Source of the DNA: Magnetospirillum molischianum DSM 120
GTDB lineage: Bacteria; Pseudomonadota; Alphaproteobacteria; Rhodospirillales; Magnetospirillaceae
Length of the DNA stretch: 64,000 nt
Direction: 5' to 3'
NCBI RefSeq assembly: GCF_000294655.1
Contig: NZ_CAHP01000001.1
Span: 101,659-165,658, forward strand
Shown here: positions 7,919 to 16,737 of the stretch, piece by piece
Numbering within the stretch: position 1 is the stretch's first letter
How the letters are laid out: each line of letters begins with the position of its first letter
Notes under the pieces: generated by a model
Seen by the model: only the letters and a program-made list of their open reading frames with translations
Database searches by the model: none
What the model was told of the DNA's origin: nothing
Made by a program: the position numbers and the translations under genes

Positions 7919-10147
7919 GTGACGCGGGAAGCGATCCGGCTGCGTGGAAGGGTCCAGGGCGTCGGCATGCGGCCGTTCGTGTTCGGTCTGGCCGAGCGGC
8001 TGGGGCTGGTTGGTTTTGTCCGTAACGATGCCGAGGGGGTGGCGATCGAGGTCGAAGGAACGGCCGTCGAAGCGTTCGCCGCGGCATTGCGGGCCGAAGC
8101 GCCGCCGCTGGCCCGGATCGATGCGCTGGAACGTCGCCCGCTTCGTTCCCGTGGCGGGGATGGCTTTGTCATCGCGCCGAGCGGGGAGGGCGGCAGGGCT
8201 GCCACCTCGATTCCCGCCGATGCCGCGACCTGCGATGCTTGTCTGGACGATCTGTTCGACCCGGCCAGTCGCTTTTACCTCTATCCCTTTGTCACCTGTA
8301 CCCATTGCGGGCCGCGTTTCACCATTACCCGCGCCGTGCCCTATGACCGCTCCAATACTGCGATGGACGGGTTCGCGTTGTGCCCGGAGTGTGACCGCGC
8401 GTATCGCGATCCCCGCGACCGCCGCTTTCATGCCGAGCCAATCGCCTGCCCGGTCTGTGGTCCCCGCCTCAGTCATCCCGTCGCCGAAATCGTCGCGGCG
8501 CTGTCGGCCGGGCGGATCGTCGCGGTAAAAGGGATCGGCGGCTTTCACTTGATGTGCGATGCCCTCAACGAGCAGAGCGTCGCCGAATTACGGCGGCGCA
8601 AGGCCCGCGAGGCCAAACCCTTTGCCGTGATGATCGCCAATGCGGTTTCGCTCGATCGCTTCGCCGTGCCCGAGGCGGCGCACCGCGACTTGATCGCGAC
8701 CCCGGCACGGCCCATCGTCCTGATGCCTCTGCGTCCCAACATCCTGGCTCCCTCGGTCGCGCCGAATTTGTCACGGGTGGGGTTTTTGCTTCCTTATGCC
8801 CCGCTTCACCACCTGATCTTTCACGAATTGGCAGGGCGGCCGCAGGACCGGGCTTGGCGGAACCGGGCGCTGTCGGTCGCGCTGGTTGCCACCAGCGCCA
8901 ATCCCGGAGGCGAGCCGCTGGCGGTTGAGGACGACGACGCCAGACGGCGGTTGGCCGGGATCGCCGATCTGATCGTGACCCATGACCGCCCGATTCTGGT
9001 TCGGGCCGACGATTCTGTGATGGCGGTGGCGGCTGCCAAGCCGGTCTTTTTGCGGCGGGCACGCGGGTTCGTGCCCGATCCAATCGATCTTGGCGCGGAT
9101 GGCCCGTGCGTTCTGGGTGTCGGCGCGCACCTGAAGGCGACGGTGACACTGACACGCGGGCGCGAGGCGTTCGTTTCCCAGCATATCGGCGATCTCGATA
9201 CGGTGGAGACGGTTCGGTTCTATCATGAGACGGTTGCCCATCTGTCGCGGGTGCTGGATGTCACCCCCGACCTCATCGCCTGCGACGGGCATTCTGATTA
9301 CGGTTCGACCCGTTATGCGGAGGCTTTTGACCGTCCCCTGTTGCGTGTTCAGCATCATGCCGCTCATCTGGCCGCAATCGCGGCCGAACACCAGCATCGC
9401 GGTCCTTTGCTCGGAGTGGCGCTCGACGGTCATGGTCGCGGCGACGATGGCGGCAATTGGGGCGGCGAAATGATGATCGTCGCGGGCGCGACATGGCGGC
9501 GGATCGGACATCTGCGGCCGCTGGCCCTGCTGGGCGGCGACCGTGCGGCTCGTGAACCCTGGCGGATGGCAGTCGCGGCGCTGTATGCGCTTGGGCGGCT
9601 GGACGCGGTTCCCGCGCTTTTTCCTGAAATACCGCTGGCGGCGGCGTTGGCGGCGCGGGTTGTCGCTGCGCCGACCACCACTAGCCTGGGACGTTTGTTC
9701 GACGCCGCGTCCGCTTTGTTGGGCTTGCGCACTCACCAGGATTACGAGGGGCAGGCGGCGATGGAACTAGAGGCGCTGGTGACGGCGCCTCGTCGGCTGG
9801 AAGGGGGCTTTGTTCTGACCGGCGATACACTTGATTTCACCCCGCTGCTGGCGGCTTTGGCCGCGCCGGGAATCGATTGTCGCGCCGGGGCGGAGCTGTT
9901 TCACGGTACGCTGATCGCGGGCCTTGCCGCCTGGATCGCTGGGGCTGCGTCACGCCAGGAGATGGATTGTGTTGCGCTGGGCGGCGGCTGCCTGATGAAT
10001 TGCGTGTTGGCGGACGGGCTGGCCGCCGCGTTGCAAGAGCGTGGGCTGAAGCCGCTGCTGGCGCGGGCGGTGCCGTGCAACGATGGAGGGCTATCGTTGG
10101 GGCAGGCCGCGATGGCGCGGGCGTGGGCAGCCGGGTCGGACTCGTGA
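7919..10147 (+). CDS. hypF: Carbamoyltransferase HypF
   Basis: Makes the thiocarbamate on HypE from carbamoyl phosphate, the source of the CN ligands. The GTG at 7919 follows a GGCGAAAGGA site and gives 742 residues. Domains in order: acylphosphatase (RGRVQGVGMRPFVF, about residues 9-22); two zinc fingers with C105, C108, C127, C130, C155, C158, C177 and C180; a YrdC-like domain (GRIVAVKGIGGFHLMCDA); and a Kae1-like carbamoyltransferase with QHHAAHLAA, LDGHGRGDDG and GGGCLMN. All catalytic motifs are intact. It lies 17 nt after hypB and 13 nt before hypC. Confidence 0.96.
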   Translation: MTREAIRLRGRVQGVGMRPFVFGLAERLGLVGFVRNDAEGVAIEVEGTAVEAFAAALRAEAPPLARIDALERRPLRSRGGDGFVIAPSGEGGRAATSIPADAATCDACLDDLFDPASRFYLYPFVTCTHCGPRFTITRAVPYDRSNTAMDGFALCPECDRAYRDPRDRRFHAEPIACPVCGPRLSHPVAEIVAALSAGRIVAVKGIGGFHLMCDALNEQSVAELRRRKAREAKPFAVMIANAVSLDRFAVPEAAHRDLIATPARPIVLMPLRPNILAPSVAPNLSRVGFLLPYAPLHHLIFHELAGRPQDRAWRNRALSVALVATSANPGGEPLAVEDDDARRRLAGIADLIVTHDRPILVRADDSVMAVAAAKPVFLRRARGFVPDPIDLGADGPCVLGVGAHLKATVTLTRGREAFVSQHIGDLDTVETVRFYHETVAHLSRVLDVTPDLIACDGHSDYGSTRYAEAFDRPLLRVQHHAAHLAAIAAEHQHRGPLLGVALDGHGRGDDGGNWGGEMMIVAGATWRRIGHLRPLALLGGDRAAREPWRMAVAALYALGRLDAVPALFPEIPLAAALAARVVAAPTTTSLGRLFDAASALLGLRTHQDYEGQAAMELEALVTAPRRLEGGFVLTGDTLDFTPLLAALAAPGIDCRAGAELFHGTLIAGLAAWIAGAASRQEMDCVALGGGCLMNCVLADGLAAALQERGLKPLLARAVPCNDGGLSLGQAAMARAWAAGSDS

Positions 10148-10160
10148 AGGAGAAGCGTCG

Positions 10161-10394
10161 ATGTGTCTAGCCATTCCTGCCGAAGTGATCGACTTGCTTC
10201 CCGACGAGATGGCTCGGGTCAGTCTGGACGGAATCCTCAAGACGATTTCGGTCGGGCTACTCGACGAGGTGGCGGTCGGCGATTACGTGATCGTCCATGT
10301 CGGCCATGCCCTGGCTCGGATCGATGAGGTGGAAGCGCAGCGGACTCTGGCGCTGCTCGCCGAAATGGGCGTGGCGGCGGAGGAAGGGCGATGA
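10161..10394 (+). CDS. hypC: Hydrogenase assembly chaperone HypC
   Basis: Chaperone that forms the HypCD complex on which Fe(CN)2CO is assembled, then carries it to the large subunit. The 77-residue product begins MCLAIPAEV with the essential Cys2. The start is the ATG at 10161, with GGAGAAG upstream. It is the second HypC-family gene in the operon, the first being hupF at 4087. Its stop overlaps hypD by an ATGA. Confidence 0.96.
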   Translation: MCLAIPAEVIDLLPDEMARVSLDGILKTISVGLLDEVAVGDYVIVHVGHALARIDEVEAQRTLALLAEMGVAAEEGR

Positions 10395-11545
10395 AGCATG
10401 TCGGGGAATATCGCGACGGCGCGCTGGCTCAGGGAATTGCCGCCGCCATCCGGGCCGAGGCCGATCCCATGCGGTCCTATCGCCTGATGGAATTTTGCGG
10501 CGGGCATACCCACGCCATCGCTCGTTATGGGCTGGAAGATCTGTTGCCGCCGCAGGTGCGGATGATCCACGGTCCCGGCTGTCCGGTCTGCGTGTTGCCG
10601 GTCGGGCGGATCGACGCCGCGATACGGCTTGCCGCCAGTCCTGAAATCACGCTGTGCACCTATGGCGACCTGATGCGGGTGCCGGGTTCGAACGGCGACA
10701 GCCTGTTGAAGGCCAAGGCCGCCGGAGCCGATATTCGGATGGTCTATTCGACGCTGGATGCTGTCGGCATTGCGGAGCGGGAGCCGACGCGCGAGGTGGT
10801 GTTTTTTGCTATTGGCTTCGAAACCACCTCGCCTCCGACAGCAATGGCGATCCGGCTGGCAGCACAGTCCGGTCTTTCCAATTTCTCGATCTTCTGTAAT
10901 CACGTCCTGACTCCCGCTGCGATCCGGGCCATCGTTGCCGGACCCGAGGCGCGGCGGGACGGAGTGAAAATCGATGGCTTTGTCGGCCCGGCTCATGTCT
11001 CGACGGTGATCGGGGCCGATGCCTATGCCTTCTGCGCGACCGAATTCGCCAAGCCGGTGGCGATCGCCGGGTTCGAACCCCTCGACGTTCTCCAGGCGGT
11101 GTTGATGCTGGTGCGGCAGGTCAATCAGGGGCGCCACGAGATCGAGAACCAGTATATCCGCGCCGTGACGGCGAACGGCAACCGCAAGGCCCAGGCTTTG
11201 GTCGCCGAAATGTTCGAACCGCGCGAGGCGTTCGAATGGCGTGGTCTAGGAGCGCTGCCCCACAGCGGTTTGCGGCTGCGGCCCGCCTGGAGTCGGTTCG
11301 ATGCCGAGACCCGCTTTGAAATCGAGACCGTCGCGGCGGCCGACCATCCGGGATGCGCGTGCGGGGCGGTTCTGCGTGGAGTGAAACGGCCTGAAGAGTG
11401 CCGGTTGTTCGGTGTCGCCTGTACCCCGGACAGTCCAATCGGAGCCTGCATGGTCTCGTCCGAAGGAGCCTGCGCCGCTCAATGGAGTTATGGCCGTTTC
11501 CGCTCCCCCGCCGCATCCGTTGCCGCCGAGCGGGTGCCGGCATGA
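10391..11545 (+). CDS. hypD: Hydrogenase formation protein HypD
   Basis: Iron-sulfur scaffold on which the Fe(CN)2CO unit is built. The 384 residues hold the family motifs EFCGGHTH (C36), GPGCPVC (C64, C67), GFETT and FCNHV. The cysteine-rich C-terminus (PGCACGAVL, ECRLFGVAC, GACMVSSEGACAA) binds the [4Fe-4S] cluster. It overlaps hypC upstream and hypE downstream by ATGA junctions, which fits stoichiometric production of the HypCDE complex. Confidence 0.96.
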   Translation: MKHVGEYRDGALAQGIAAAIRAEADPMRSYRLMEFCGGHTHAIARYGLEDLLPPQVRMIHGPGCPVCVLPVGRIDAAIRLAASPEITLCTYGDLMRVPGSNGDSLLKAKAAGADIRMVYSTLDAVGIAEREPTREVVFFAIGFETTSPPTAMAIRLAAQSGLSNFSIFCNHVLTPAAIRAIVAGPEARRDGVKIDGFVGPAHVSTVIGADAYAFCATEFAKPVAIAGFEPLDVLQAVLMLVRQVNQGRHEIENQYIRAVTANGNRKAQALVAEMFEPREAFEWRGLGALPHSGLRLRPAWSRFDAETRFEIETVAAADHPGCACGAVLRGVKRPEECRLFGVACTPDSPIGACMVSSEGACAAQWSYGRFRSPAASVAAERVPA

Positions 11546-12591
11546 GCCGCGACCTTTTCCGCAGTCGGCTCGATCTTGTCGGCGGCCGTGTCGAAATGAC
11601 CCATGGCGCGGGTGGGCGGGCAATGGCCCAACTGATCGAGGCGATCTTCCAGCCCGCCCTGGCCAACGATTTCCTGGGCCAGGGTAACGATCAGGCGGTG
11701 ATGCCGCTGCCACGTTCGGGGCGGCTGGCGATGTCAACCGACGGCTATGTCGTGTCGCCGCTGTTCTTTCCCGGTGGCGATATCGGTTCGCTCGCGGTCC
11801 ATGGCACCATCAACGATATCGCGATGTCGGGGGCCGTGCCGCTGTACCTGTCGGTCAGCCTTATCATTGAAGAGGGCTTCCCGCTCGCCGATCTCGACCG
11901 CATCGCCCAAAGCATGGGGGCGGCATCTCGTGCCGCCGGGGTGCCGGTCGTTACCGGCGATACCAAGGTGGTCGAGCGCGGCAAGGCCGATGGATTGTTT
12001 ATCTCGACCGCCGGGGTTGGTGTAGTGCCGCCGGGACTGGTCTTGTCGGGCGACCGCGCCCGGCCCGGTGACCGGGTGGTTCTGTCCGGTTCGATTGGTG
12101 ATCATGGCATCGCGATCTTGTCGTCTCGTGAGAATCTGGAATTCGAGACCGCGATCTTGTCGGATTCCGTTGCTCTGCATGATCTTGTCGCCGCGATGGT
12201 GGCCGCCGCCGGGCCGCATCTGAGGCTGATGCGTGACCCGACGCGGGGTGGAGTGGCCGCGACCCTGAACGAGATCGCTCACCAATCCGGCGTCGGGATC
12301 GTGATCGAAGAGGGGACGATTCCGGTCAAGTCGCAGGTTATCGCGGCGTGCGACTTGCTGGGAATCGATCCGCTGACCGTTGCCAACGAGGGCAAGTTAA
12401 TCGCGGTGGTCGATCCGGCCGGCGCCGGGTCTTTGCTTGCCGCGATGCGTGCCCATCCGCTGGGGGGTGAGGCGGCGCTCATCGGGACGGTGGTCGAGGA
12501 TGACCGGCATTTCGTCCAGATGCGCACCGCGTTCGGTGGCGGGCGCATTGTCGATTGGCTGGCGGGCGAGCAATTGCCCCGTATCTGCTGA
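11542..12591 (+). CDS. hypE: Hydrogenase maturation protein HypE
   Basis: Dehydrates the carbamoyl group delivered by HypF to a thiocyanate on its C-terminal cysteine, supplying CN to iron. The product is 349 residues from the ATG that overlaps the hypD stop, and it ends PRIC with the required terminal Cys. The PurM-like ATP-binding features HGAGGRAM, STDGYVVSP, GDTKVV and RDPTRGG are present. It is the last gene of the hydrogenase operon. The converging NiCoT gene ends 23 nt away. Confidence 0.96.
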   Translation: MSRDLFRSRLDLVGGRVEMTHGAGGRAMAQLIEAIFQPALANDFLGQGNDQAVMPLPRSGRLAMSTDGYVVSPLFFPGGDIGSLAVHGTINDIAMSGAVPLYLSVSLIIEEGFPLADLDRIAQSMGAASRAAGVPVVTGDTKVVERGKADGLFISTAGVGVVPPGLVLSGDRARPGDRVVLSGSIGDHGIAILSSRENLEFETAILSDSVALHDLVAAMVAAAGPHLRLMRDPTRGGVAATLNEIAHQSGVGIVIEEGTIPVKSQVIAACDLLGIDPLTVANEGKLIAVVDPAGAGSLLAAMRAHPLGGEAALIGTVVEDDRHFVQMRTAFGGGRIVDWLAGEQLPRIC

Positions 12592-12614
12592 TCGATTATG
12601 CCCGCGCGGGTTCG

Positions 12615-13667
12615 TCAGGTTCGGACCTCGACTTCGATCTCGTCGTAGCGCCTGACCCGATAGATCACCGTCGAGATCGCCCAGGTTGCCATGAACAGCC
12701 CGATCAGGCCAAAGCCGACGACGCCGAAATTCTCGCTGACCGCTCCGATCGAGTCCCAGAACGCGCCCTCCAGACTGAGCTTGTCGGCCAGCAGAGCCAG
12801 GGTCTCGATGCAGCCGATCAGGACGGCGATTACAACCGAGAGGAAGGTGATGGTGATGTTGTAATAGAGTTTGCGAATCGGTTTCTTGAACGCCCAATCG
12901 TAGGCGGCCAGCATCAGTGTGCTGTCGATGGTGTCCACCAGGGTCATTCCGGCGGTGAACAGGACCGGGAAGACCAAAATCGACCAGATTGGCAGTCCCA
13001 TCGACGCCTGACTGGCCGAGATGCCGAGCAGCCCGACCTCGGTCGCCGTGTCGAAGCCCAGGCCGAACAGCAGGCCCAGCGGATACATGTGCCAACTGCG
13101 CTCGATCAGCCGGAACAGCCGCCGGAACATTCGTCCCAGCAGGCCGCGATTGGCCAGCAGCAGGTCGATATCCTCTTCCACCAACGGCCTTCCGGCTTTG
13201 ACCGCACGGAAGGTTTTAATGATCGCGACCAGAACGACGATGTTGGCGGCGGCAATCGCGAACAGGAAAAAAGCGGATACGCTGGTTCCGATGATGCCGC
13301 CGACCTCCTTGAACGCTTCGAATCGGCTCTGAAGCGCCGCAGTGGTGACGGCGATGGCGACTGAAAGGCCGAGCACGATGCTGGAATGGCCCAGTGAGAA
13401 GAACAATCCGACCGTTAGGGGGCGTTTGCCTTCCTGCATCATTTTGCGGGTCACGTTGTCGATGGCGGCGATGTGATCGGCATCGACGGCATGGCGCAGT
13501 CCCAAAGTATAGGCCAGTAGAGCTGTTCCCAGCAGGACCGGATAATCTTGGAAGGCGACCAGCGCCCAGGCCCATGCCACTATATTGAATAGCCCGAGCA
13601 GGGCATAGAGACTGATCAGTTTTACGCGGAAGGAGGATGCCGCATCGCCAAACAGTCTCTGGAGCAT
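12615..13667 (-). CDS. NiCoT-family nickel/cobalt permease
   Basis: Secondary transporter of the HoxN/NixA/NiCoT family that imports Ni2+ (possibly Co2+) across the inner membrane. The 350 residues have about eight hydrophobic segments. The signature RHAVDADHI (H59, D62, D64, H65) lies in helix 2, and LGFDTATE and GMTLVDTID follow. It faces the hydrogenase operon tail to tail, so nickel supply for HupL is the obvious role. A NikR-like inverted repeat covers its promoter (13678-13708). I could not tell nickel from cobalt preference by eye. Confidence 0.93.
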   Translation of the reverse strand: MLQRLFGDAASSFRVKLISLYALLGLFNIVAWAWALVAFQDYPVLLGTALLAYTLGLRHAVDADHIAAIDNVTRKMMQEGKRPLTVGLFFSLGHSSIVLGLSVAIAVTTAALQSRFEAFKEVGGIIGTSVSAFFLFAIAAANIVVLVAIIKTFRAVKAGRPLVEEDIDLLLANRGLLGRMFRRLFRLIERSWHMYPLGLLFGLGFDTATEVGLLGISASQASMGLPIWSILVFPVLFTAGMTLVDTIDSTLMLAAYDWAFKKPIRKLYYNITITFLSVVIAVLIGCIETLALLADKLSLEGAFWDSIGAVSENFGVVGFGLIGLFMATWAISTVIYRVRRYDEIEVEVRT

Positions 13668-13677
13668 GGCCTGTCAT

Positions 13678-13708
13678 CCGTATGAAGAATGCATGATTGT
13701 TCATACGG
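13678..13708. promoter_or_regulatory. NikR-like operator
   Basis: A perfect 9-bp inverted repeat, CCGTATGAA and TTCATACGG, separated by 13 bp. The half-sites contain GTATGA and TCATAC, the arms of the E. coli NikR operator, here 15 bp apart instead of 16. It overlaps the predicted -10 box of the divergent nickel permease and ends 10 bp before its ATG, so bound repressor would block transcription. Confidence 0.75.
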
Positions 13709-13729
13709 TAGCGGCGTGGTTTCTGTCAA
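13700..13729 (-). promoter_or_regulatory. Predicted sigma-70 promoter of the NiCoT gene
   Basis: On the minus strand a perfect TTGACA (13724-13729) is followed after 18 bp by TATGAA (13700-13705), which lies inside the right arm of the NikR-like operator. Transcription would start near 13692, giving a leader of about 25 nt. Confidence 0.55.
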
Positions 13730-13734
13730 CGCTG

Positions 13735-13750
13735 AGTCACATTTGTGACT
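13735..13750. repeat. 16-bp inverted repeat upstream of the NiCoT promoter
   Basis: AGTCACA and TGTGACT form 7-bp arms around TT, just upstream of the -35 box of the nickel permease gene. It could be a second regulator site. I do not recognise the family; the arms are in the opposite order from a CRP site. Confidence 0.35.
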
Positions 13751-14070
13751 TATTAAATCTTGGCCTGGTTGTTGTGGTGTTCGTCGGGTCATTATCCGCT
13801 GGGATAAGCTTCAGCTTGCCATGGCAGGCTGTCGTTTCCGCCAGGGGCCTATTGGCACGAAACCGAGTCGGCGCATCTTGATCAAGTGATTCGGTCAATC
13901 TTTTCATCCATACTATCTTTATACCCTTAAATGCATGGATCAATACTATCAATAATAGTGCGTATTATCCGGCTCTTTTTTTATACTAACGGGATTGTAG
14001 TGTTCGGTCCCATACGGTTCCGCGCGGCGAAGGTCGCGGCGGAGTAACGCGTATCGGAAAGGTGGCCGAA
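13751..14070. other. Intergenic region before the PilZ gene
   Basis: About 320 nt, noticeably A+T-rich between 13880 and 13990. A short open frame across 13666-13881 lacks a ribosome site and any family pattern. A GGAAAGG ribosome site at 14056-14062 serves the PilZ gene. I see no RNA gene here. Confidence 0.5.
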
Positions 14071-14709
14071 ATGCCGAGACTCTCAACCCAGGAAAACCGA
14101 CGCTATAAACGGTACGACTCCCAGCAGAAGGGAATCATGACGACCCGGAACGGCGTCAATGCTCTGTGCATTATCCGTAATTTTGGTCGGGGCGGAACTC
14201 ATCTGGCGATGATCGGGTCGAAAAACCCGGACGAGGGGGGCCGGATTGGGCTGAAAGCGCAAAACCAGACCTATGACTGCACCATCGTCGGGATGGATTC
14301 TATCGGTATTCACTGCAAATTCATCGAACCGATCAATGAGGAGAATTTGCGGGTTTTCGTCCCCGAAGCCCCGCTAATAGGGCAGGAGCAGGGCATTTGG
14401 CTGGATCGCACGATCGCGCGTGAAAGGATTGCTCCCCCGTCGCCCGCGCCGATAGTCTTGCCCCCAAGCGATCCACCGCCCGACCGGCTGGCAGCCAGTT
14501 TGCCGGCCAACCTGATCGGCTCGTCGCTTTTCGGCCGCATCTATGCGGAAGGATGGTCGGTTGGTCGCGATCAACTCGATCCCGTCATCGGGCCTCTGGA
14601 GGCGACAATGGTGGCGCTGAATCCGTATCGCCTGCCGCCGGAAAGCGATTGCTGGAATGCCGGATTTCGCGACGGCCTTCTTATCCCGCTCTGGCTCATG
14701 AGGCAGTGA
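14071..14709 (+). CDS. PilZ-domain protein, probable c-di-GMP receptor
   Basis: The 212-residue product begins with a PilZ-like domain (about residues 8-95). The RxxxR-type cluster ENRRYKRYDS lies near the N-terminus, and CIIRNFGRGGTHL takes the place of the usual D/NxSxxG motif. The serine is replaced, so c-di-GMP binding may be weakened. The C-terminal half (about residues 115-212) is proline-rich at first and then shows no family I recognise. I chose the ATG at 14071, which has GGAAAGG 8 nt upstream, over an in-frame GTG at 14062. A diguanylate cyclase gene follows 152 nt downstream on the same strand. Confidence 0.7.
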   Translation: MPRLSTQENRRYKRYDSQQKGIMTTRNGVNALCIIRNFGRGGTHLAMIGSKNPDEGGRIGLKAQNQTYDCTIVGMDSIGIHCKFIEPINEENLRVFVPEAPLIGQEQGIWLDRTIARERIAPPSPAPIVLPPSDPPPDRLAASLPANLIGSSLFGRIYAEGWSVGRDQLDPVIGPLEATMVALNPYRLPPESDCWNAGFRDGLLIPLWLMRQ

Positions 14710-14861
14710 TTTATAGGCCTTTGGCTATAGCATCATAAGGCGAAATTGAATAATTATATTTGAATTTTGAGGCGAAGATCGTCTCATCAGGCCAGGACTC
14801 CTATGCTATCGTATAAGCATTCTTGGATCCGGTGTCGGTCGCGAAAATGGAAGCCGTTCCA

Positions 14862-16286
14862 ATGTTTTCGACAGAATTCGTTACAAACTATATTCATCGA
14901 TATGGAGCGCGTTTGGGGCTTGCCGTGTTGGCATGGATTGGGTTGTGGGCCTTGTCCTATGTGCTTGGTTATGATCGTCATGCCAGCCTGTGGTTTCCTC
15001 CTTCCGCGCTTGACGTCGCCCTGTTCCTTGCCTTCGGCTGGGCGGCGATTCCCATGGTGTGGATTGGCGCGGGTGCTCCCGCGATTCTGAGCAGCCTGAT
15101 GTTGGACAATTCCATCGGCTGGAATCCAATCTGTCTGGCGGTCGTCTATGGGGCGATTCATGTCGTTAGCTATGGCGGGTTCGCCTGGGTTCTGAACCGC
15201 AGCCGCTTGCCTCGGGATAAAATCGATCATGTCGGTGTCGGCTTCCTTTGGGCACCGCTCTTTTGTGGCATCGCGGCGATTGGCGGTGTGCTGAATCTCG
15301 CGGCCTTTACCAACGTCACTTTGGCGCAGGCGCTGGAACTGGCGCCGGGATGGTGGATTGGCGACTTGATCGCCGTCAGCACGCTGACCCTTCCCTTTCT
15401 CTGCATTATTCATCGCGGACGCTTTGGAACTCCGTTCCAGGCCGAAACGCTGAATTGGCTCGTTCTGACGACAGTTCTTTTCTGTACGTCGTCCTACTTG
15501 GTCTATCTCTCCGCCGGGCGCATTCCCGTGTCGCTGGAAGCCTATCTTCAATTGCTTCCGTTGCTGTGGGCGACGCACCGGCTCTCTCCGATCTCGATCT
15601 CGATCCTGGTGTCCTGGTCGGAACTTCTGTTCGTCGTGCGGGCGATGCTCTTTGGCGTCGGAGAAGGGGCCTTCGAATATCAGGGGGCGATGCTCGCTAT
15701 CGGCGCGATTACGTATGTCGGCACGGCTATCCCGACCTTGCTGGCCGAGCGGTCTCATTTTCAGCGTCTGGCCTCCACGGATGGCTTGACCGGCTTAATG
15801 AACCGGACAAGCTTTTGTGCGTTGGCGGAGTCGGAATTGGCGAGAACGCGCCGTCGCGGCGGGATTTTATCCGTTGCCATGATCGATCTCGATCATTTCA
15901 AGCGGATCAACGACACGATGGGGCATTCAATCGGCGATCAGGCGCTCAAGAAGGTCTCCGATTGCCTGTCAACCGTGGTGCGAACCGGCGATCTGGTCGC
16001 CCGCTGGGGTGGCGAGGAATTCGTCGTCTGCTTCCCCGATACCGCTCTGGGGAGCGCAATGGAGATTTCAGAACGGTTGGGTGGGGCGATCACGACCCTT
16101 TCTGTTGGCAACGGTACCGTCCGCGCGATGCTGTCGGCCAGCATCGGCGTTGCCGAAATCGGTGACGGCGAAAGCCTGTCGGATGCGATCAATCGGGCCG
16201 ACAGCGCCCTTTATATGGCCAAGAACGCCGGGCGTAACCGAGTGTTGAGCGCCGATTTACCGTCCTTGAGCACGGTCGTGGCATAA
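14862..16286 (+). CDS. Diguanylate cyclase with MASE1-like membrane sensor
   Basis: Makes c-di-GMP from two GTP. The first 280 or so residues are strongly hydrophobic, with about eight helices and the early pattern YDRHASLWFPPSALDVAL, typical of the MASE1 sensor domain. The GGDEF domain follows, with DGLTGLMNR at its start and an active-site GGEEF about 383 residues in. An RxxD inhibitory site (RTGD) lies five residues before it, so both catalysis and product feedback should work. I prefer the ATG at 14862, with GGAAG 8 nt upstream; an in-frame ATG at 14847 and a TTG at 14823 are alternatives. Confidence 0.88.
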   Translation: MFSTEFVTNYIHRYGARLGLAVLAWIGLWALSYVLGYDRHASLWFPPSALDVALFLAFGWAAIPMVWIGAGAPAILSSLMLDNSIGWNPICLAVVYGAIHVVSYGGFAWVLNRSRLPRDKIDHVGVGFLWAPLFCGIAAIGGVLNLAAFTNVTLAQALELAPGWWIGDLIAVSTLTLPFLCIIHRGRFGTPFQAETLNWLVLTTVLFCTSSYLVYLSAGRIPVSLEAYLQLLPLLWATHRLSPISISILVSWSELLFVVRAMLFGVGEGAFEYQGAMLAIGAITYVGTAIPTLLAERSHFQRLASTDGLTGLMNRTSFCALAESELARTRRRGGILSVAMIDLDHFKRINDTMGHSIGDQALKKVSDCLSTVVRTGDLVARWGGEEFVVCFPDTALGSAMEISERLGGAITTLSVGNGTVRAMLSASIGVAEIGDGESLSDAINRADSALYMAKNAGRNRVLSADLPSLSTVVA

Positions 16287-16335
16287 CCGAATCTCGGTGG
16301 TATTATCGGGTCCGGGTATCGACGGGAGGACGGTC

Positions 16336-16737
16336 GTGACGCGGATTGCATCGGTTGTGCTGTTTGCCATTCTGGCCGCCTGCGCCCCCCGGCCCGAGGC
16401 CGAGCCGGTCGTCGTCGAACTAGTCTTCGGGCTTTCGACCGGACGCGGCGGCGATGTTGCCGCCGGGAATTGGGAATCGTTCCTCAACGACGTGCTGGTG
16501 CGCAAAAGTCCGGGTTTCACCGTGATGGACTGTCAGGGCGGCTGGATGAGCGACGGCGCGGTGGTTCGTGAGCGTTGCAAATACGTGATCGTGATGACGG
16601 ATCGGGCCGGGCTGCCAGCCCTGGCCGAAGCCGTGAACGCGTATCGCCGCCGTTTCGATCAGGATAGCGTCCTGTGGATGGAGCGGCCGTGTCCTCCCGA
16701 TCAATGCCGCTTCGAGACTGGTCCCGTCCTGCCGTGA
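16336..16737 (+). CDS. DUF3574-family lipoprotein
   Basis: Small exported protein of unknown function. From the GTG at 16336 (GGGAGGA 5 nt upstream) the 133 residues open with a lipoprotein signal peptide ending LAAC. A domain follows with VFGLSTGRG, NWESFLNDVL and FTVMDCQGGW, the pattern I associate with DUF3574. Two further cysteine pairs lie near the C-terminus. The stop overlaps the probable GTG start of the glycerate kinase gene, so the two are coupled even though their functions look unrelated. Confidence 0.72.
   Translation: MTRIASVVLFAILAACAPRPEAEPVVVELVFGLSTGRGGDVAAGNWESFLNDVLVRKSPGFTVMDCQGGWMSDGAVVRERCKYVIVMTDRAGLPALAEAVNAYRRRFDQDSVLWMERPCPPDQCRFETGPVLP

Noticed and set aside
12555-13364. 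269-residue plus-strand frame across the NiCoT gene
   Set aside because: Antisense of a permease with a clear signature; the product is extremely rich in Asp, Gln and Arg.
13666-13881. 71-residue frame starting next to the nickel permease
   Set aside because: Lies over the operator and promoter, has no ribosome site and no homologous pattern; a hydrophobic middle alone is not enough.
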